DNA of 27,639 nt from RUG14300 sp964561145 (GCA_964561145.1 CAZLNZ010000025.1:1-27639); one strand, 5' to 3'. Positions 14,796 to 24,782 are shown, numbered from the stretch's first letter. Numbers and translations: made by a program. Notes: a model not told the origin generated them from the letters alone.

Positions 14796-15959
14796 ATGTA
14801 CACAGTAACACTTATTAATAAAAAGGAAAGCAGAGCAATGAAGCATCCGTGGATTTATGCAAATGAAGTCATGGAAGTGAGCGGAAAGGATAAACAGGGA
14901 TCTATTGCTAGGGTCCAGTCTTTTGATGGACGCTTAATCGGTTTTGGCTTTATTAATCATCTTTCCAAAATATTAGTTAGATTGATTTCGAGAAAGGAAG
15001 AAGTATTCGATAAGTCTTTTTTCAGATGCCTCATAAAAAAAGCTATCGAAAAACGTAGGATACTAGGATATTCCGAGTCGTGCCGATTGATTTTTGGCGA
15101 AAGCGATTCTCTTCCCGGATTAATCGTTGATAAATACGGTGATTATTTATCCATGCAAGTGCTATGCTTGGGCATGGAGTTGATTAAGCAGGATATTATT
15201 GACATTCTTGTTGACGAATTAAACCCTTTAGGTATTTATGAAAGAAGCGATGTAGCCTCTAGAGAAAAAGAAGGTTTGAAACAATTTAAAGGTGTGGTCT
15301 TCGGAAATGTTCCCGATAAAGTGACCTTTACCGAAAATGGTATTAAAATGACTATAGATATAGCAAATGGTCAAAAAACAGGCTATTTCCTAGATCAACA
15401 AAGAAACAGATTGCGTGTTGCAGATTATGCAAAGGATAAATCGGTTTTGGATTGTTTTTCTAATGTTGGAGGTTTTGCACTGAATGCAGCAAAGGGAGGT
15501 GCAAAATCTGTATTGGCATTGGATGTAAGCGAGCTTGCAGTTGAAGCAATTCGTGAGAATGCTAAGAACAATTCCCTATATGTCGATGTCGAGCGTGCCG
15601 ATGTCTTTGAAAAGCTCAGAGAGCTAAGAAAAGCAGGGGTAAAATACGATTTAATAATATTGGATCCGCCCGCTTTTATAAAGAATGTTGATTCTATAAA
15701 AAACGGATACAACGGATATAAGGACATTAATGTGCTTGCTATGAAACTTTTAAACAATAACGGAGTTTTGTTTAGTTGTAGCTGTTCTCAGCATTTAACC
15801 TTGGAAATGTTTCTTCGAATGTTGAGGGATAGTGCATATCAGGCTTCTTGTGATATGAGTCTCTTGGAGTTGTCAATTCAGGGTGCGGATCACGCCTCAA
15901 ATATTTTAGAGGAAGAAGCTTTATATTTAAAGGTTGCTATTTTGAGAAAAAACAGCTAG
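14796..15959 (+). CDS. RlmI-like class I SAM-dependent rRNA methyltransferase
   Basis: Related to RlmI, which methylates C1962 of 23S rRNA to m5C. The 387 residues have an N-terminal PUA-type RNA-binding region (about 1-75), a linker domain, the signature GYFLDQQRNR at 196-205, the SAM motif LDCFSNVGGFALNAA (218-232), LDV at 242-244, the catalytic DPPAF at 290-294 and SCSCSQHL. Length and layout match the family. The exact target base is not shown by sequence. Its place between rnc and smc suggests cotranscription. GAGG precedes the ATG. Confidence 0.93.
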   Translation: MYTVTLINKKESRAMKHPWIYANEVMEVSGKDKQGSIARVQSFDGRLIGFGFINHLSKILVRLISRKEEVFDKSFFRCLIKKAIEKRRILGYSESCRLIFGESDSLPGLIVDKYGDYLSMQVLCLGMELIKQDIIDILVDELNPLGIYERSDVASREKEGLKQFKGVVFGNVPDKVTFTENGIKMTIDIANGQKTGYFLDQQRNRLRVADYAKDKSVLDCFSNVGGFALNAAKGGAKSVLALDVSELAVEAIRENAKNNSLYVDVERADVFEKLRELRKAGVKYDLIILDPPAFIKNVDSIKNGYNGYKDINVLAMKLLNNNGVLFSCSCSQHLTLEMFLRMLRDSAYQASCDMSLLELSIQGADHASNILEEEALYLKVAILRKNS

Positions 15960-16022
15960 AATATATTCGTTACAGATTAGTAAATCCTTAATTTGTGGCT
16001 AAAATCTACTAAGGAGGTAGTT

Positions 16023-19000
16023 ATGAGCTTAAAAAGAATAGAATTAGAAGGATTCAAATCCTTTCCTAATAGAACTGTGATAGATATTGACAATAACTTT
16101 ACATGTATTGTCGGACCTAATGGCTGCGGAAAAAGCAATGTAAGCGATGCTGTTAGATGGGTTTTGGGTGAGCAGAGTGCCAAAGCTATTCGTGGAAGTA
16201 GCATGAAAGACGTTATTTTCAACGGAACTGAAAAGCTTCCCGAGATGGGTTATGCAGAGGTTACCTTGGTTTTCGATAATTCTGATGGTCGTTTTAAATG
16301 GCCGGAAAGTGAATTTTCCGTTGGAAGAAAGATTTTCCGCAGTAAAGGCGATAATGTTTATTACATAAACCATAAAAAGGTTAACAGGAGTGAAATTGTC
16401 GCTTTGTTGCGTGATACCGGTGCCGGCAAGGAAGGTTTTTCCATTGTCGGTCAGGGAAGAATCGCTGAGATTATCAATGCTAAGCCCGTAGATAGAAGAA
16501 AGATTTTCGATGAGGCTGCAGGTATTTCTCAAGTTAAAAATGAGAAGAAAGATTATGAGAAAAAGCTCGAAAAGAATAATCAACAGATGGGTAATCTCTT
16601 TACCATGCTTCAGCTCATGGAGGAGAACCTGAATACTTATGATAAACAAGCGAAAGTTGCCAGGGAGTATAAGAGATTGTCTAATGAGATAATGGTTGAG
16701 GAAATGAACTATTATACCTATGTTTTTGAAAATGCCGAATCTCAAAAATCGAAAATTAGAGCACATATAAAAGAACAGGAGGAATACATAGTTAATCAAC
16801 AATTCTCTCTTGATAAAATTCGTTCTCGTTTAAGCGCTTTGGATAGTGAAATTAAGGCTATTGATGATGATATCGTCAGGGGCTTTAATAGACGTGAGGA
16901 ATTGAAACTTACAAACGAAAGAGCTAATTCTCAAATCATGGCTCATAAGCTTAAAATCGATAATGAGAAGGATACATTGGAGAAGCTTAAGGCTGATAAG
17001 AGAACTTGCGATAAGTCCATCGAGGTTAATTCGGAGAATTTGGAGAAGTCTACCGCTGAATTGAATGTTTTACAAGAACAAAAAGCAGAGGCGGATATTT
17101 CTTTAATCGAAGCAAACGCACAATATGAAGCTGTAACCGCTCAAATAACTGACATTGATAACAAAATTGAAGGGTATAACTTTATGCGAATCAGCGGTGC
17201 GGATAAACTCGGTGAAACTATGTCGCAACAAGGTGCCGCAAGAGGAGAGGCAGAAGTCTTAAAGGAAAATCTTGCAAGCTATGAAAAGAGTATCGATGAG
17301 ACCAAGCTTTCGATCAAAGAAACCAATGATGCAATCTCTGTAACTGATGATAAAATGAAACAGAGAAGCGAGATTTATGAGCAAGGAAAAAAAGAGAGAA
17401 ATGCGATTATCAGAAAGCATAACGAACTTGGCGAAAGACTTGCTTTGGTTATTAAAAATCGTGACGAGTATCGTGCCAAGGCACAAAGTGTTGATTATCA
17501 GGTTAAAATGCTAGCTGAAAAAATGAAAGAAGAACATGGCTTTAATCGTGTTACGACATCTGTACTCGAACGTGGAAAAAGAGAACCTCAGTTTAGAAAG
17601 TTTTATCGTGGAGCTATAGGTGAGTTATATACCGTTGAAGACAAGTATCAAGATGCAATCCTGACGGCTTTGGGCGGTGCTATCAACAATATCGTCACAG
17701 ATGGAACTTATGAAGCAGGTAAGGTTTTAGAGTATGTTAAGACTCTCCACCAGGGTAGATTGATCTGTTATCCTTTGTCGGAAGTTAGAGGAGAGGGTCT
17801 TGCCAGAGAATATCGTTACTGTTTAAATGAAGATGGTGTAATCGGTGTTGCTAGTGAACTTATCGGTTATGACCTGGAATTAGATTCCGTTTTCAAGAGA
17901 TTGTTAGGACGTATAGTGGTTGTTGAAAACTATCAAGTCGGTGAAAGGGTTTGGAAAGCATATGACCATGGATTTAAAGTCGTAACCCTGGAAGGTGAAT
18001 ATTTTGATACCTCCGGAAGTATTTCTGCCGGTGACAATAAATCCGATACCGACAAAGTATATCACGCAAAGAAAAAAGAACTTGCTGAGATTATCGCCGC
18101 AAGAGATAAAGCTATAAGTTTAGCAACTCAACTCGAACAAGAAATGAATTCATTAAAACAAGATGTCGAGAAGAGCAGAGACTTTGGAAGTAAGCTCGAG
18201 GCAGAGGTAAGCGTTCTTGCTTCTGAAAGAAATTCATTGCTTAAGAATCTGGAAAGTCTAAATAAGAGATTATCTGAGTTAGAGACACTGAAGTCAATCG
18301 CTAAAGTTCGCTTGGAAAGTAAACTTAGAGAAATATCCGAGGCAGAAAATGAGGGTGGTAAAGCCAGTGAGGCAAGACTTAGTCTTGATGAAATGATTGC
18401 CGCAGCAAAAGAGGAAAGACAGATATATGTAACTCGTCAAGAGGCATTCGCAAAAGAGAAGGAGCAACGTCTTGCAGATGTTAACAGATTATCTGCGGAA
18501 ATCGAAGCACTTCAAAAGGATATCGCTCGCCTTAATAGAGAAATAAGCAAGAACAAGGAGTTAAGTGCAATTCTTCAAGGCGATATCGAGAATAAAGAAC
18601 GTCAGATCGAGAACTTGATTGCGACAACTCCCAAAGCCGTATTGACAGAAGAACAACAAAAGCAGATCGATGAGATTAACGCACAAATCGATGTTTTGAC
18701 CGCTCGCAAAGAAGGAATTAACGGCGAAAAGGGCGTTCTGGAACAAGATCGTGAGGATATTACACAGCGTTTAATGATGGCTTCAAACGATAGAGCCTCT
18801 AACATTAAGGCACTTGAAAACGTTGACATTGAGTTAGATAGCTGGGCTGCCAAGATTAAAGAATCCTATGATGCAGATTATGAAATTGCCGTTACATATA
18901 AGATAGAGGGCTTTGATCACGTTGGTGCCACAAAGAGAGTCGGAAAATTAAGTGCATCAAGAAGTAGGCTCGGCGGTAATATCAACTTAGGTGCCGAGGA

Positions 19001-19601
19001 AATGTACAACGAATTGAAGGTCGATTATGATACCAAAAAGGCAGAATACGACGATCTTGTACAGTCTAAAGAAAACCTTGAAAAGATTATTGAACGAATT
19101 AAGCAAGAGATGGATGTCAAGTTCACCGACGCTTTTGAGCAAATAAAGGTAAATTTCCAAAAGACATTCTCAGATTTGTTCGGAGGAGGTAAGGCGGAGC
19201 TTAGTCTTATCGAATGTGAAGATGATCCTGATGACCAAGGCGTAGAGGTTTCTGTTCAAATTCCTGAAAAGAGTAAAAAGTCTTTATCTTTGCTCTCAGG
19301 TGGTGAACAGTCACTAACGGCAATTGCCTTGTTGTTTGCAATACTTAAGCTTAAGAGTTCTCCCTTCGTTATTCTCGATGAGGTTGAATCGGCTCTTGAT
19401 GACAGTAACTGTGAGAGATTCGCAAGATATCTGAAGCAGTTCTCGCAGTATACTAGATTTTTAGTTATTTCGCATAAAAAGTTCACAATGGAAAAAGCCG
19501 ATGTATTATATGGGGTTACAATGGTTAAGCCCGGTGTTTCTAATATTCTTTCGGTTTCTCTTGTGGAAGCGGTAAATATATCTGAGGATGATGCAAACTA
19601 G
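16023..19601 (+). CDS. smc: Chromosome segregation ATPase SMC
   Basis: SMC dimerises and loads onto DNA with ScpA/ScpB to organise and separate chromosomes. The 1192 residues are full length: Walker A GPNGCGKSN (31-39), a long coiled coil, a hinge at about 500-660, a second coiled coil, the ABC signature LSGGEQS near 1090, and Walker B VILDEVESALDDSN near 1115. The ATG at 16023 has AAGGAGG upstream; a GTG ten codons earlier is disfavoured. The family position usually LSGGERAL reads LSGGEQSL here. ftsY follows eight bases later. Confidence 0.98.
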   Translation: MSLKRIELEGFKSFPNRTVIDIDNNFTCIVGPNGCGKSNVSDAVRWVLGEQSAKAIRGSSMKDVIFNGTEKLPEMGYAEVTLVFDNSDGRFKWPESEFSVGRKIFRSKGDNVYYINHKKVNRSEIVALLRDTGAGKEGFSIVGQGRIAEIINAKPVDRRKIFDEAAGISQVKNEKKDYEKKLEKNNQQMGNLFTMLQLMEENLNTYDKQAKVAREYKRLSNEIMVEEMNYYTYVFENAESQKSKIRAHIKEQEEYIVNQQFSLDKIRSRLSALDSEIKAIDDDIVRGFNRREELKLTNERANSQIMAHKLKIDNEKDTLEKLKADKRTCDKSIEVNSENLEKSTAELNVLQEQKAEADISLIEANAQYEAVTAQITDIDNKIEGYNFMRISGADKLGETMSQQGAARGEAEVLKENLASYEKSIDETKLSIKETNDAISVTDDKMKQRSEIYEQGKKERNAIIRKHNELGERLALVIKNRDEYRAKAQSVDYQVKMLAEKMKEEHGFNRVTTSVLERGKREPQFRKFYRGAIGELYTVEDKYQDAILTALGGAINNIVTDGTYEAGKVLEYVKTLHQGRLICYPLSEVRGEGLAREYRYCLNEDGVIGVASELIGYDLELDSVFKRLLGRIVVVENYQVGERVWKAYDHGFKVVTLEGEYFDTSGSISAGDNKSDTDKVYHAKKKELAEIIAARDKAISLATQLEQEMNSLKQDVEKSRDFGSKLEAEVSVLASERNSLLKNLESLNKRLSELETLKSIAKVRLESKLREISEAENEGGKASEARLSLDEMIAAAKEERQIYVTRQEAFAKEKEQRLADVNRLSAEIEALQKDIARLNREISKNKELSAILQGDIENKERQIENLIATTPKAVLTEEQQKQIDEINAQIDVLTARKEGINGEKGVLEQDREDITQRLMMASNDRASNIKALENVDIELDSWAAKIKESYDADYEIAVTYKIEGFDHVGATKRVGKLSASRSRLGGNINLGAEEMYNELKVDYDTKKAEYDDLVQSKENLEKIIERIKQEMDVKFTDAFEQIKVNFQKTFSDLFGGGKAELSLIECEDDPDDQGVEVSVQIPEKSKKSLSLLSGGEQSLTAIALLFAILKLKSSPFVILDEVESALDDSNCERFARYLKQFSQYTRFLVISHKKFTMEKADVLYGVTMVKPGVSNILSVSLVEAVNISEDDAN

Positions 19602-19609
19602 AGGTTGTT

Positions 19610-20506
19610 ATGGGTTTATTTAAGAAAATAGCTGACGGACTTAAAAAGACCAAAGAGAATTTCTCAAGAAAGTTATATGAGGCTTTCAAAGGAAAAGCAT
19701 TGGACGATGAGTTTTATGATAACCTCGAGGAGGCATTGCTTACAGCCGATGTCGGAGCTTATGCAACGGATGAGTTGATAGAGCGATTAAAGGAAGAATG
19801 CTTTAAGAGAAAATTGAAAACTCCCGAAGAAGCAAAGAAAGTTTTTGTTTCCTTGCTTAAATCTCAAATAGATTTTGAAATCGAGCCCTATTCCTATCCT
19901 TTATGTATTCTTGTTGCAGGAGTTAACGGCGTAGGGAAAACTACTGCGATAGGAAAGCTCGCAAGCTATTTTGTTTCTCAAAAAAAGAGTGTTGTTCTGG
20001 CTGCAGGGGATACCTTTAGAGCCGCTGCAGGCGAACAGCTAGAAGAGTGGGGCAAACGTTCCGGTGTAAGGGTTATAAAACATGAAGAGGGGGCAGATGC
20101 TGCAGCCGTTGTTTATGATGCTATTATGAGTGCGAAGGCGAAAAATACCGATGTTCTTTTGATAGATACAGCAGGCAGACTTCATGTAAAGAAAAACCTT
20201 ATGGAAGAATTGGCAAAGATTAATAGAGTCGTTGAATCGAAGTATCCTGAAGCCGATTATAGAACTTTTATCGTACTGGATGCGTCAACAGGACAAAATG
20301 CAGTCAACCAGGTTTCCGTATTCGATGAGTTTATTGACATTGATGGTATTATTTTAACTAAACTAGATGGTACTTCAAAAGGCGGTGTTGTAATTGCTAT
20401 TTGTGCCGAAAAAGAAATTCCCGTGTTATATGTCGGTGTCGGAGAAGGCAAAGATGATCTCTTGCCTTTCGATGCGGACGATTTTATAAACGCAATTGTA
20501 GAATGA
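19610..20506 (+). CDS. ftsY: Signal recognition particle receptor FtsY
   Basis: GTPase that docks SRP-ribosome complexes at the membrane. 298 residues form the short NG core without the acidic A domain of E. coli FtsY, as in many Firmicutes. The N-terminal MGLFKKIADGLKKTKENF is a probable amphipathic membrane anchor. GTPase motifs: G1 GVNGVGKTT (104-112), DTFRAAA (134-140), DTAGR (186-190) and TKLDG (250-254). The smc-ftsY order is classic. The stop overlaps surE (ATGA). Confidence 0.97.
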   Translation: MGLFKKIADGLKKTKENFSRKLYEAFKGKALDDEFYDNLEEALLTADVGAYATDELIERLKEECFKRKLKTPEEAKKVFVSLLKSQIDFEIEPYSYPLCILVAGVNGVGKTTAIGKLASYFVSQKKSVVLAAGDTFRAAAGEQLEEWGKRSGVRVIKHEEGADAAAVVYDAIMSAKAKNTDVLLIDTAGRLHVKKNLMEELAKINRVVESKYPEADYRTFIVLDASTGQNAVNQVSVFDEFIDIDGIILTKLDGTSKGGVVIAICAEKEIPVLYVGVGEGKDDLLPFDADDFINAIVE

Positions 20507-21237
20507 AAATATTGATTGTAAATGACGACGGATACAAGTGTAGAGGTATACTTGAACTTGCAAAAGTATTATCAGCCGCTCATAAAGTGACTGTGGTTGC
20601 TCCCGATAAGGAAAAGTCGGGATTTTCTCATGCTTTATCCTTTGGAAAAGGTTTAAAACACAAGAAGCTTAAGGCGGAAGGTTTCGACCTTTATAAGCTT
20701 AACGGAACTCCCGGTGATTGTGTTAAATACGGACATCTAGTCCTTTGTCCTGATGCTGACTGTGTAATATCGGGAATTAATACTACAATGAATCTGGCGA
20801 CTGATTGTCTCTATTCAGGCACCATTAATGCTGCACAGGAGGGTGCTATTTTGGGTATAAAAAGCATTGCCGTTTCTGCGGAGGTTCGATGCGGTGATTA
20901 TTACGATTCTGCTGTATTTATTCTCAATAACCTCGATAAACTTCTTGCAATGTGCGATGGTGAAAGGTTTGTATCTGTCAATATTCCAAAACAGTATAAA
21001 GAAGACATAAAGGGCGTTGAAATAACTCATGTTGGTTATCGTCGTTATAACGACTGGTATGAAAAAAGAAAAGGTAAAAAAGGTCGATATTTAACAGGTT
21101 ATCCACTTACTCGAGAGGAAGAAATCGGAAGTGATCTTCTTTGTGTAAGTCAAGATAAGATAAGTATCTCACCGATAAGATTATTCTTTCATGAGGATAA
21201 TTTAGAAGCGTTTACTGTGGAGGATATATGCTGGTAA
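20503..21237 (+). CDS. surE: 5'/3'-nucleotidase SurE
   Basis: A metal-dependent nucleoside-monophosphate phosphatase. The 244 residues show the metal-binding NDDG (D8, D9), VVAPDKEKSGFSHA (31-44, including S39), NGTPGDCV (67-74) and SGIN (90-93, including N92), then YSGTINAAQEG. The start overlaps ftsY by four bases and its end overlaps the flavoprotein gene by ten bases. SurE here is a housekeeping gene carried in an operon with unrelated partners. Confidence 0.95.
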   Translation: MKILIVNDDGYKCRGILELAKVLSAAHKVTVVAPDKEKSGFSHALSFGKGLKHKKLKAEGFDLYKLNGTPGDCVKYGHLVLCPDADCVISGINTTMNLATDCLYSGTINAAQEGAILGIKSIAVSAEVRCGDYYDSAVFILNNLDKLLAMCDGERFVSVNIPKQYKEDIKGVEITHVGYRRYNDWYEKRKGKKGRYLTGYPLTREEEIGSDLLCVSQDKISISPIRLFFHEDNLEAFTVEDICW

Positions 21238-22457
21238 TCGGAGCAGGCGCAAGCGGATTAACCTGTGCAGTATGGGGTATATTGAGCGGAGCAAGGGTTA
21301 CCCTTATTGATGGTAACGAGAAATGCGGGAAGAAAATTTATATAACGGGAAAAGGTCGTTGTAATCTAACCAATAATTGTTCCAACAAAGAGTTCTTTGA
21401 AAATGTAGTTTCAAATTCAAAGTTTTTATATTCAGCCATAAATGCCTATGATTGCCGTAGGGTTATGGATTTTTTTATAAAAAACGGAGTACCATTGAAA
21501 ATTGAAAGAGGGAATAGAGTTTTTCCTGAAAGCGATAAGGCATCTGATGTAACTCATGCTTTGGAAAAATGTTTCATAAAGAATGGTGGAATCTTGAAAC
21601 TTGAAGAAAAGGTGCTAAGAATAGAAAAGCACGGAGATGAGTTTACCGTAACAACCGAGAAAGGTGAGTATAAGTCTAAGACGGTTGTAATTTGTACAGG
21701 TGGCTTGAGTTACCCTAGTACCGGTTCAACGGGTGACGGATATAAATTTGCTGAGTCCTTCGGCCATACTATCGTTAAGCCTGTTCCAGCGTTGTCGGCT
21801 CTTTACGCAAAGGATACATATGATATTGCCGGATTATCATTGAAAAATGTCGGTGTTTCAATCTTAGAAAATGGTAAAAAGTTGTGTTCCGATTTCGGAG
21901 AAATGCTGTTTACTCACAATGGGGTGAGCGGTCCTTGTATTCTATCTTTGTCCTCTCATATTAACAGAAAGAGTATGTCTGACATTGTTCTTGAAATTGA
22001 CTTAAAAACTGCTCTCGATGAGGAGAAAGTTAATCAAAGAGTATTAAGGGATTTTTCAGAGAATAGTAATAAAACCATAACCAATGTTTTGCCCTTATTG
22101 ATGCCAAAGGCTCTTATTCCGATTGTTCTAAAACGAGCGGAAATTGACTGTGACAAAAAAGTAAATTCTATAACGAAGGAAGAACGGGTTCGGTTGATAA
22201 AGACGGTGAAAGGATTGTCTTTTGATATTCTCGGGCTTGCTCCCATGGGTGAGGCTATTGTTACGGCAGGCGGTGTATCCGTTAAAGAGATTAATCCTAG
22301 GACAATGGAGAGCAAGTTGGTTCGAGGATTGTACTTCGCAGGAGAGGTCATTGACGTTGACTGCTACACAGGAGGATTCAATCTACAGGCAGCTTTCTCG
22401 ACAGGATATATCGCAGGATTATCCGCAAGTTCAAGAGAAGAGGAAATCTACGGTTGA
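21228..22457 (+). CDS. NAD(P)/FAD-dependent oxidoreductase, HI0933/YhiN (BaiN-like) family
   Basis: A 409-residue flavoprotein. The dinucleotide fold GAGASG lies at 5-10 and the family signature GKGRCNLTN at 41-49. CTGGLSYPSTGSTGDGY and a C-terminal FAGEVIDVDCYTGGFNLQ, the FAD contact, complete the pattern. BaiN from a gut Clostridium was assigned to bile-acid dehydroxylation, but the family is far wider than that, and sequence alone gives no substrate. The start is set by the overlap with surE and a GGAGGA upstream. It comes just before cmk, a frequent position in Clostridia. Confidence 0.9.
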   Translation: MLVIGAGASGLTCAVWGILSGARVTLIDGNEKCGKKIYITGKGRCNLTNNCSNKEFFENVVSNSKFLYSAINAYDCRRVMDFFIKNGVPLKIERGNRVFPESDKASDVTHALEKCFIKNGGILKLEEKVLRIEKHGDEFTVTTEKGEYKSKTVVICTGGLSYPSTGSTGDGYKFAESFGHTIVKPVPALSALYAKDTYDIAGLSLKNVGVSILENGKKLCSDFGEMLFTHNGVSGPCILSLSSHINRKSMSDIVLEIDLKTALDEEKVNQRVLRDFSENSNKTITNVLPLLMPKALIPIVLKRAEIDCDKKVNSITKEERVRLIKTVKGLSFDILGLAPMGEAIVTAGGVSVKEINPRTMESKLVRGLYFAGEVIDVDCYTGGFNLQAAFSTGYIAGLSASSREEEIYG

Positions 22458-22483
22458 CATAATGATACCAAATGGGATAAAAT
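22454..22483 (+). promoter_or_regulatory. Internal promoter for cmk-plsC-ispH
   Basis: Perfect TTGACA (22454-22459) overlaps the stop codon of the upstream gene. After an 18-base spacer comes TAAAAT (22478-22483). The predicted start is about 22490, leaving a 30-base leader with an AAGGAGAAGG ribosome site. Confidence 0.7.
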
Positions 22484-22519
22484 AAGTTAATGCCAGTCAA
22501 ACAACCAAGGAGAAGGATT

Positions 22520-23176
22520 ATGCTTAATATCGCAATTGACGGACCTAGCGGTGCGGGTAAGAGTACTGTCGCAAAGCTTATAGCTAAAAAAATGAACATT
22601 ACCTATTTGGATACAGGTGCGATGTATCGTGCAATGGGCTTGAAGTGTCTGCGATTGGGGCTAAGACCTGACAACGAAGATGAGGTTTTATCCTTTCTTT
22701 TTGAAACCGATATTGAAGTTATATATGTAGATGGTAAGCAAAAGGTCTTGGTTGACGGCGATGACGTAACACCTCATATAAGAGAACATAGGGTTTCAAA
22801 GGCAGCAAGCGATATATCCAAACATATAGAGGTTAGAGAGCTGTTGGTCAAAATGCAACAGGAAATTGCTTCTAAGCAAGACATTGTTTTAGATGGTAGA
22901 GATATTACAAGCAAGGTCTTGCCAAATAGTAAGAATAAGTTTTATTTAACAGCATCTGCAGAATGCAGAGCAAAGCGTAGGTATGACGAGCTTTTAGCTA
23001 AAGGAGAAAATGTCGACTACGAGAGTATCTTGAAGGATGTTAATCAAAGAGATTATAATGATTCCCATAGAGCAAATTCTCCGTTGGTTAAGACAGAGGA
23101 TAGTCATTATATTGACAGTAGCGATATGACCGTTGACGAGGTCGTAGATTTGATTGTTTCGAAGGTGGTAAGATGA
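22520..23176 (+). CDS. cmk: Cytidylate kinase
   Basis: Phosphorylates CMP and dCMP with ATP. The 218 residues have the P-loop GPSGAGKST (8-16), YLDTGAMYRA, LDGRDI and the RRYDELLAKG lid. The usual GRDIGT is GRDITSK here, a small change. The ATG at 22520 sits six bases after AAGGAGAAGG; an in-frame ATG at 22490 falls at the predicted transcript start and is rejected. It overlaps plsC by four bases (ATGA). Confidence 0.96.
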   Translation: MLNIAIDGPSGAGKSTVAKLIAKKMNITYLDTGAMYRAMGLKCLRLGLRPDNEDEVLSFLFETDIEVIYVDGKQKVLVDGDDVTPHIREHRVSKAASDISKHIEVRELLVKMQQEIASKQDIVLDGRDITSKVLPNSKNKFYLTASAECRAKRRYDELLAKGENVDYESILKDVNQRDYNDSHRANSPLVKTEDSHYIDSSDMTVDEVVDLIVSKVVR

Positions 23177-23811
23177 GTTTTTTTAATTTTGTTAAGGTTA
23201 TAACATATTTGCCGTTAAGAATTGTTTTCCCCGTTAGAATTTTCAACAAAGAGCGTTATTTTAAAGAAAAGGCGGTTGTTTGTTGTAATCACTATAAATC
23301 GGAGGATGTTTTGGTCCTAGCTTCCAGATTGCTTTGGGGCTCATGCAATTGCGTTGCGAAGGAAGAACTTTTTGAAAGCAAATTATCGGCTAAATTTTTG
23401 TCTATGTGTGGTGCCGTTTCAATAAAAAGAGGCGAAAGCGATATGAGTGCTTATAAAGCTATTATGAAAGTTCTGAAGCAAGATAAACAATTGATTATAT
23501 TCCCGGAGGGTACAAGAAACAAGGAAGGTACTCCCGAAATGGCTTATTTTCAAGAGGGAGCAGCCTCTTTTGCAATTAAAGGAAAGGCTCCTATCATACC
23601 TATTCTTTATCACAAACCGCTGAAACCGTTTAGGCGTAATTATATGTATATAGGAGAATCGATTGATCTTTCCTCGTATGCTGAACTCCCTTCTCATGAA
23701 GGTCGTGAAAAAGCAACTGCTTTTTTATACTCGGAAATGAGTAGGATGAAAAGGGGATTTGACGAATTCGTCTTAAGCAAAGCTTGGAAAAAGAAAAATC
23801 GTAAGAAGTAG
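23173..23811 (+). CDS. plsC: 1-acyl-sn-glycerol-3-phosphate acyltransferase (PlsC family)
   Basis: Adds the second acyl chain to make phosphatidic acid at the membrane. The 212 residues contain the catalytic H-x4-D (H40, D45 in NHYKSED), FPEGTR at 110-115 and the substrate-binding IPILY block. A hydrophobic N-terminus probably ties it to the membrane. The strongly basic tail (KAWKKKNRKK) is notable. With plsX this gives two of the phospholipid acyltransferase steps in the window. Its position between cmk and ispH is usual in Clostridia. Confidence 0.93.
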   Translation: MSFFNFVKVITYLPLRIVFPVRIFNKERYFKEKAVVCCNHYKSEDVLVLASRLLWGSCNCVAKEELFESKLSAKFLSMCGAVSIKRGESDMSAYKAIMKVLKQDKQLIIFPEGTRNKEGTPEMAYFQEGAASFAIKGKAPIIPILYHKPLKPFRRNYMYIGESIDLSSYAELPSHEGREKATAFLYSEMSRMKRGFDEFVLSKAWKKKNRKK

Positions 23812-23818
23812 ATATACA

Positions 23819-24652
23819 ATGAAGGTTATTATTTCGAAGTATGCAGGTTTTTGTTCAGGTGTAAAGAGGGCTATAGAAATAGCCGAATCTGCACCGAAGC
23901 CTTGTCTTGTTTTGGGTGACTTGATTCACAATACAAGAGTTAATGCCCGGCTGGAAAACGAGGGCATTTTTTCTTTTGGAAAAATGCCAACAAGCAGAGC
24001 TTGTTCTTTTTTGATTGCGGCACATGGAATTAATAAACAGCATTTGCAAGAGGTGACAGGAGACATAAAAGATGCAACTTGCCCAAATGTGAAAAAGTTG
24101 ATCGATATTGCTAAGAATTGTAACGGTACATTACTTGTTGTTGGAAATAGGGATCATATAGAGGTAAAAAACGTTGTTTCCTATGCGAAAAAATCAATCG
24201 TTTTGTCTTCTAAAGAGGAATTAGAGGCTGTATTCCTTGATAACTCGATTGAGTATACAGTGATAGGTCAAACTACGATATCAAGTCAACAATTTTCTTA
24301 TTTTGTGAATATTTTGCAAAATAAGGCGATTGCTCTGGGGGTTAGAATAAGTGTTGTTGACACTCTATGCGGAGTAGTCGAAAAACGTATAGACGAATTG
24401 TGCTTGTATGCTGAAAAGTATCCGGTTATTGTGGTTGGAGACAAAAAAAGTAGTAATTGTAACACACTTTACAAGATGGCATTGGAGAAAAACAGAGCTT
24501 TTTTAGTCGAAAGTGTTGAAGAGCTCGAAAGCATCCGGATACGGAGCTGTTTTATAACAACGGCTTCTTCAACGTCTTATGAACAAGTTGGAGAATTGAT
24601 TTCTTTTTTTAAAAGTTTCGATAAGGGTTTGGAATTAGTTTTTTTGAGCTAG
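23819..24652 (+). CDS. ispH: 4-hydroxy-3-methylbut-2-enyl diphosphate reductase IspH
   Basis: The last MEP-pathway enzyme, reducing HMBPP to IPP and DMAPP with a [4Fe-4S] cluster. The 277 residues retain the three cluster cysteines C12, C88 and C184, the substrate-binding H37, H69 and H113, and E115 in HIE. Also present are GQTT (150-153) and SSN at 211-213. In many Clostridia IspH is fused to ribosomal protein S1. Here the two are separate, with a promoter between them. The Shine-Dalgarno is weak (AGAAGTAG). Confidence 0.95.
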   Translation: MKVIISKYAGFCSGVKRAIEIAESAPKPCLVLGDLIHNTRVNARLENEGIFSFGKMPTSRACSFLIAAHGINKQHLQEVTGDIKDATCPNVKKLIDIAKNCNGTLLVVGNRDHIEVKNVVSYAKKSIVLSSKEELEAVFLDNSIEYTVIGQTTISSQQFSYFVNILQNKAIALGVRISVVDTLCGVVEKRIDELCLYAEKYPVIVVGDKKSSNCNTLYKMALEKNRAFLVESVEELESIRIRSCFITTASSTSYEQVGELISFFKSFDKGLELVFLS

Positions 24653-24752
24653 TTTTCAATTGAAAAAGACAAGTGAAAAGGCTAATTTGTCGAAACCTTA
24701 TAAATAATATTAAATTTCTGTGAAAATTCCTTAAAAAAGTGCATTAATTTAG

Positions 24753-24782
24753 TTGTAAGTTTTTTTAAAATTTTGTTATACT
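24753..24782 (+). promoter_or_regulatory. Promoter of rpsA
   Basis: TTGTAA (24753-24758), an 18-base spacer and TATACT (24777-24782). The predicted start is about 24789, giving a leader of about 110 bases. The upstream A/T-rich run (24659-24752) could act as an UP element. No terminator hairpin is seen after ispH. Confidence 0.6.

Noticed and set aside
16000..16005. TAAAAT as the -10 of an smc promoter
   Set aside because: The expected transcript start would fall inside the smc ribosome site and the matching -35 is poor.
16044..16802. 252-residue open frame antisense to smc
   Set aside because: Shadow of the smc reading frame, with low-complexity hydrophobic and serine/leucine content and no ribosome site.
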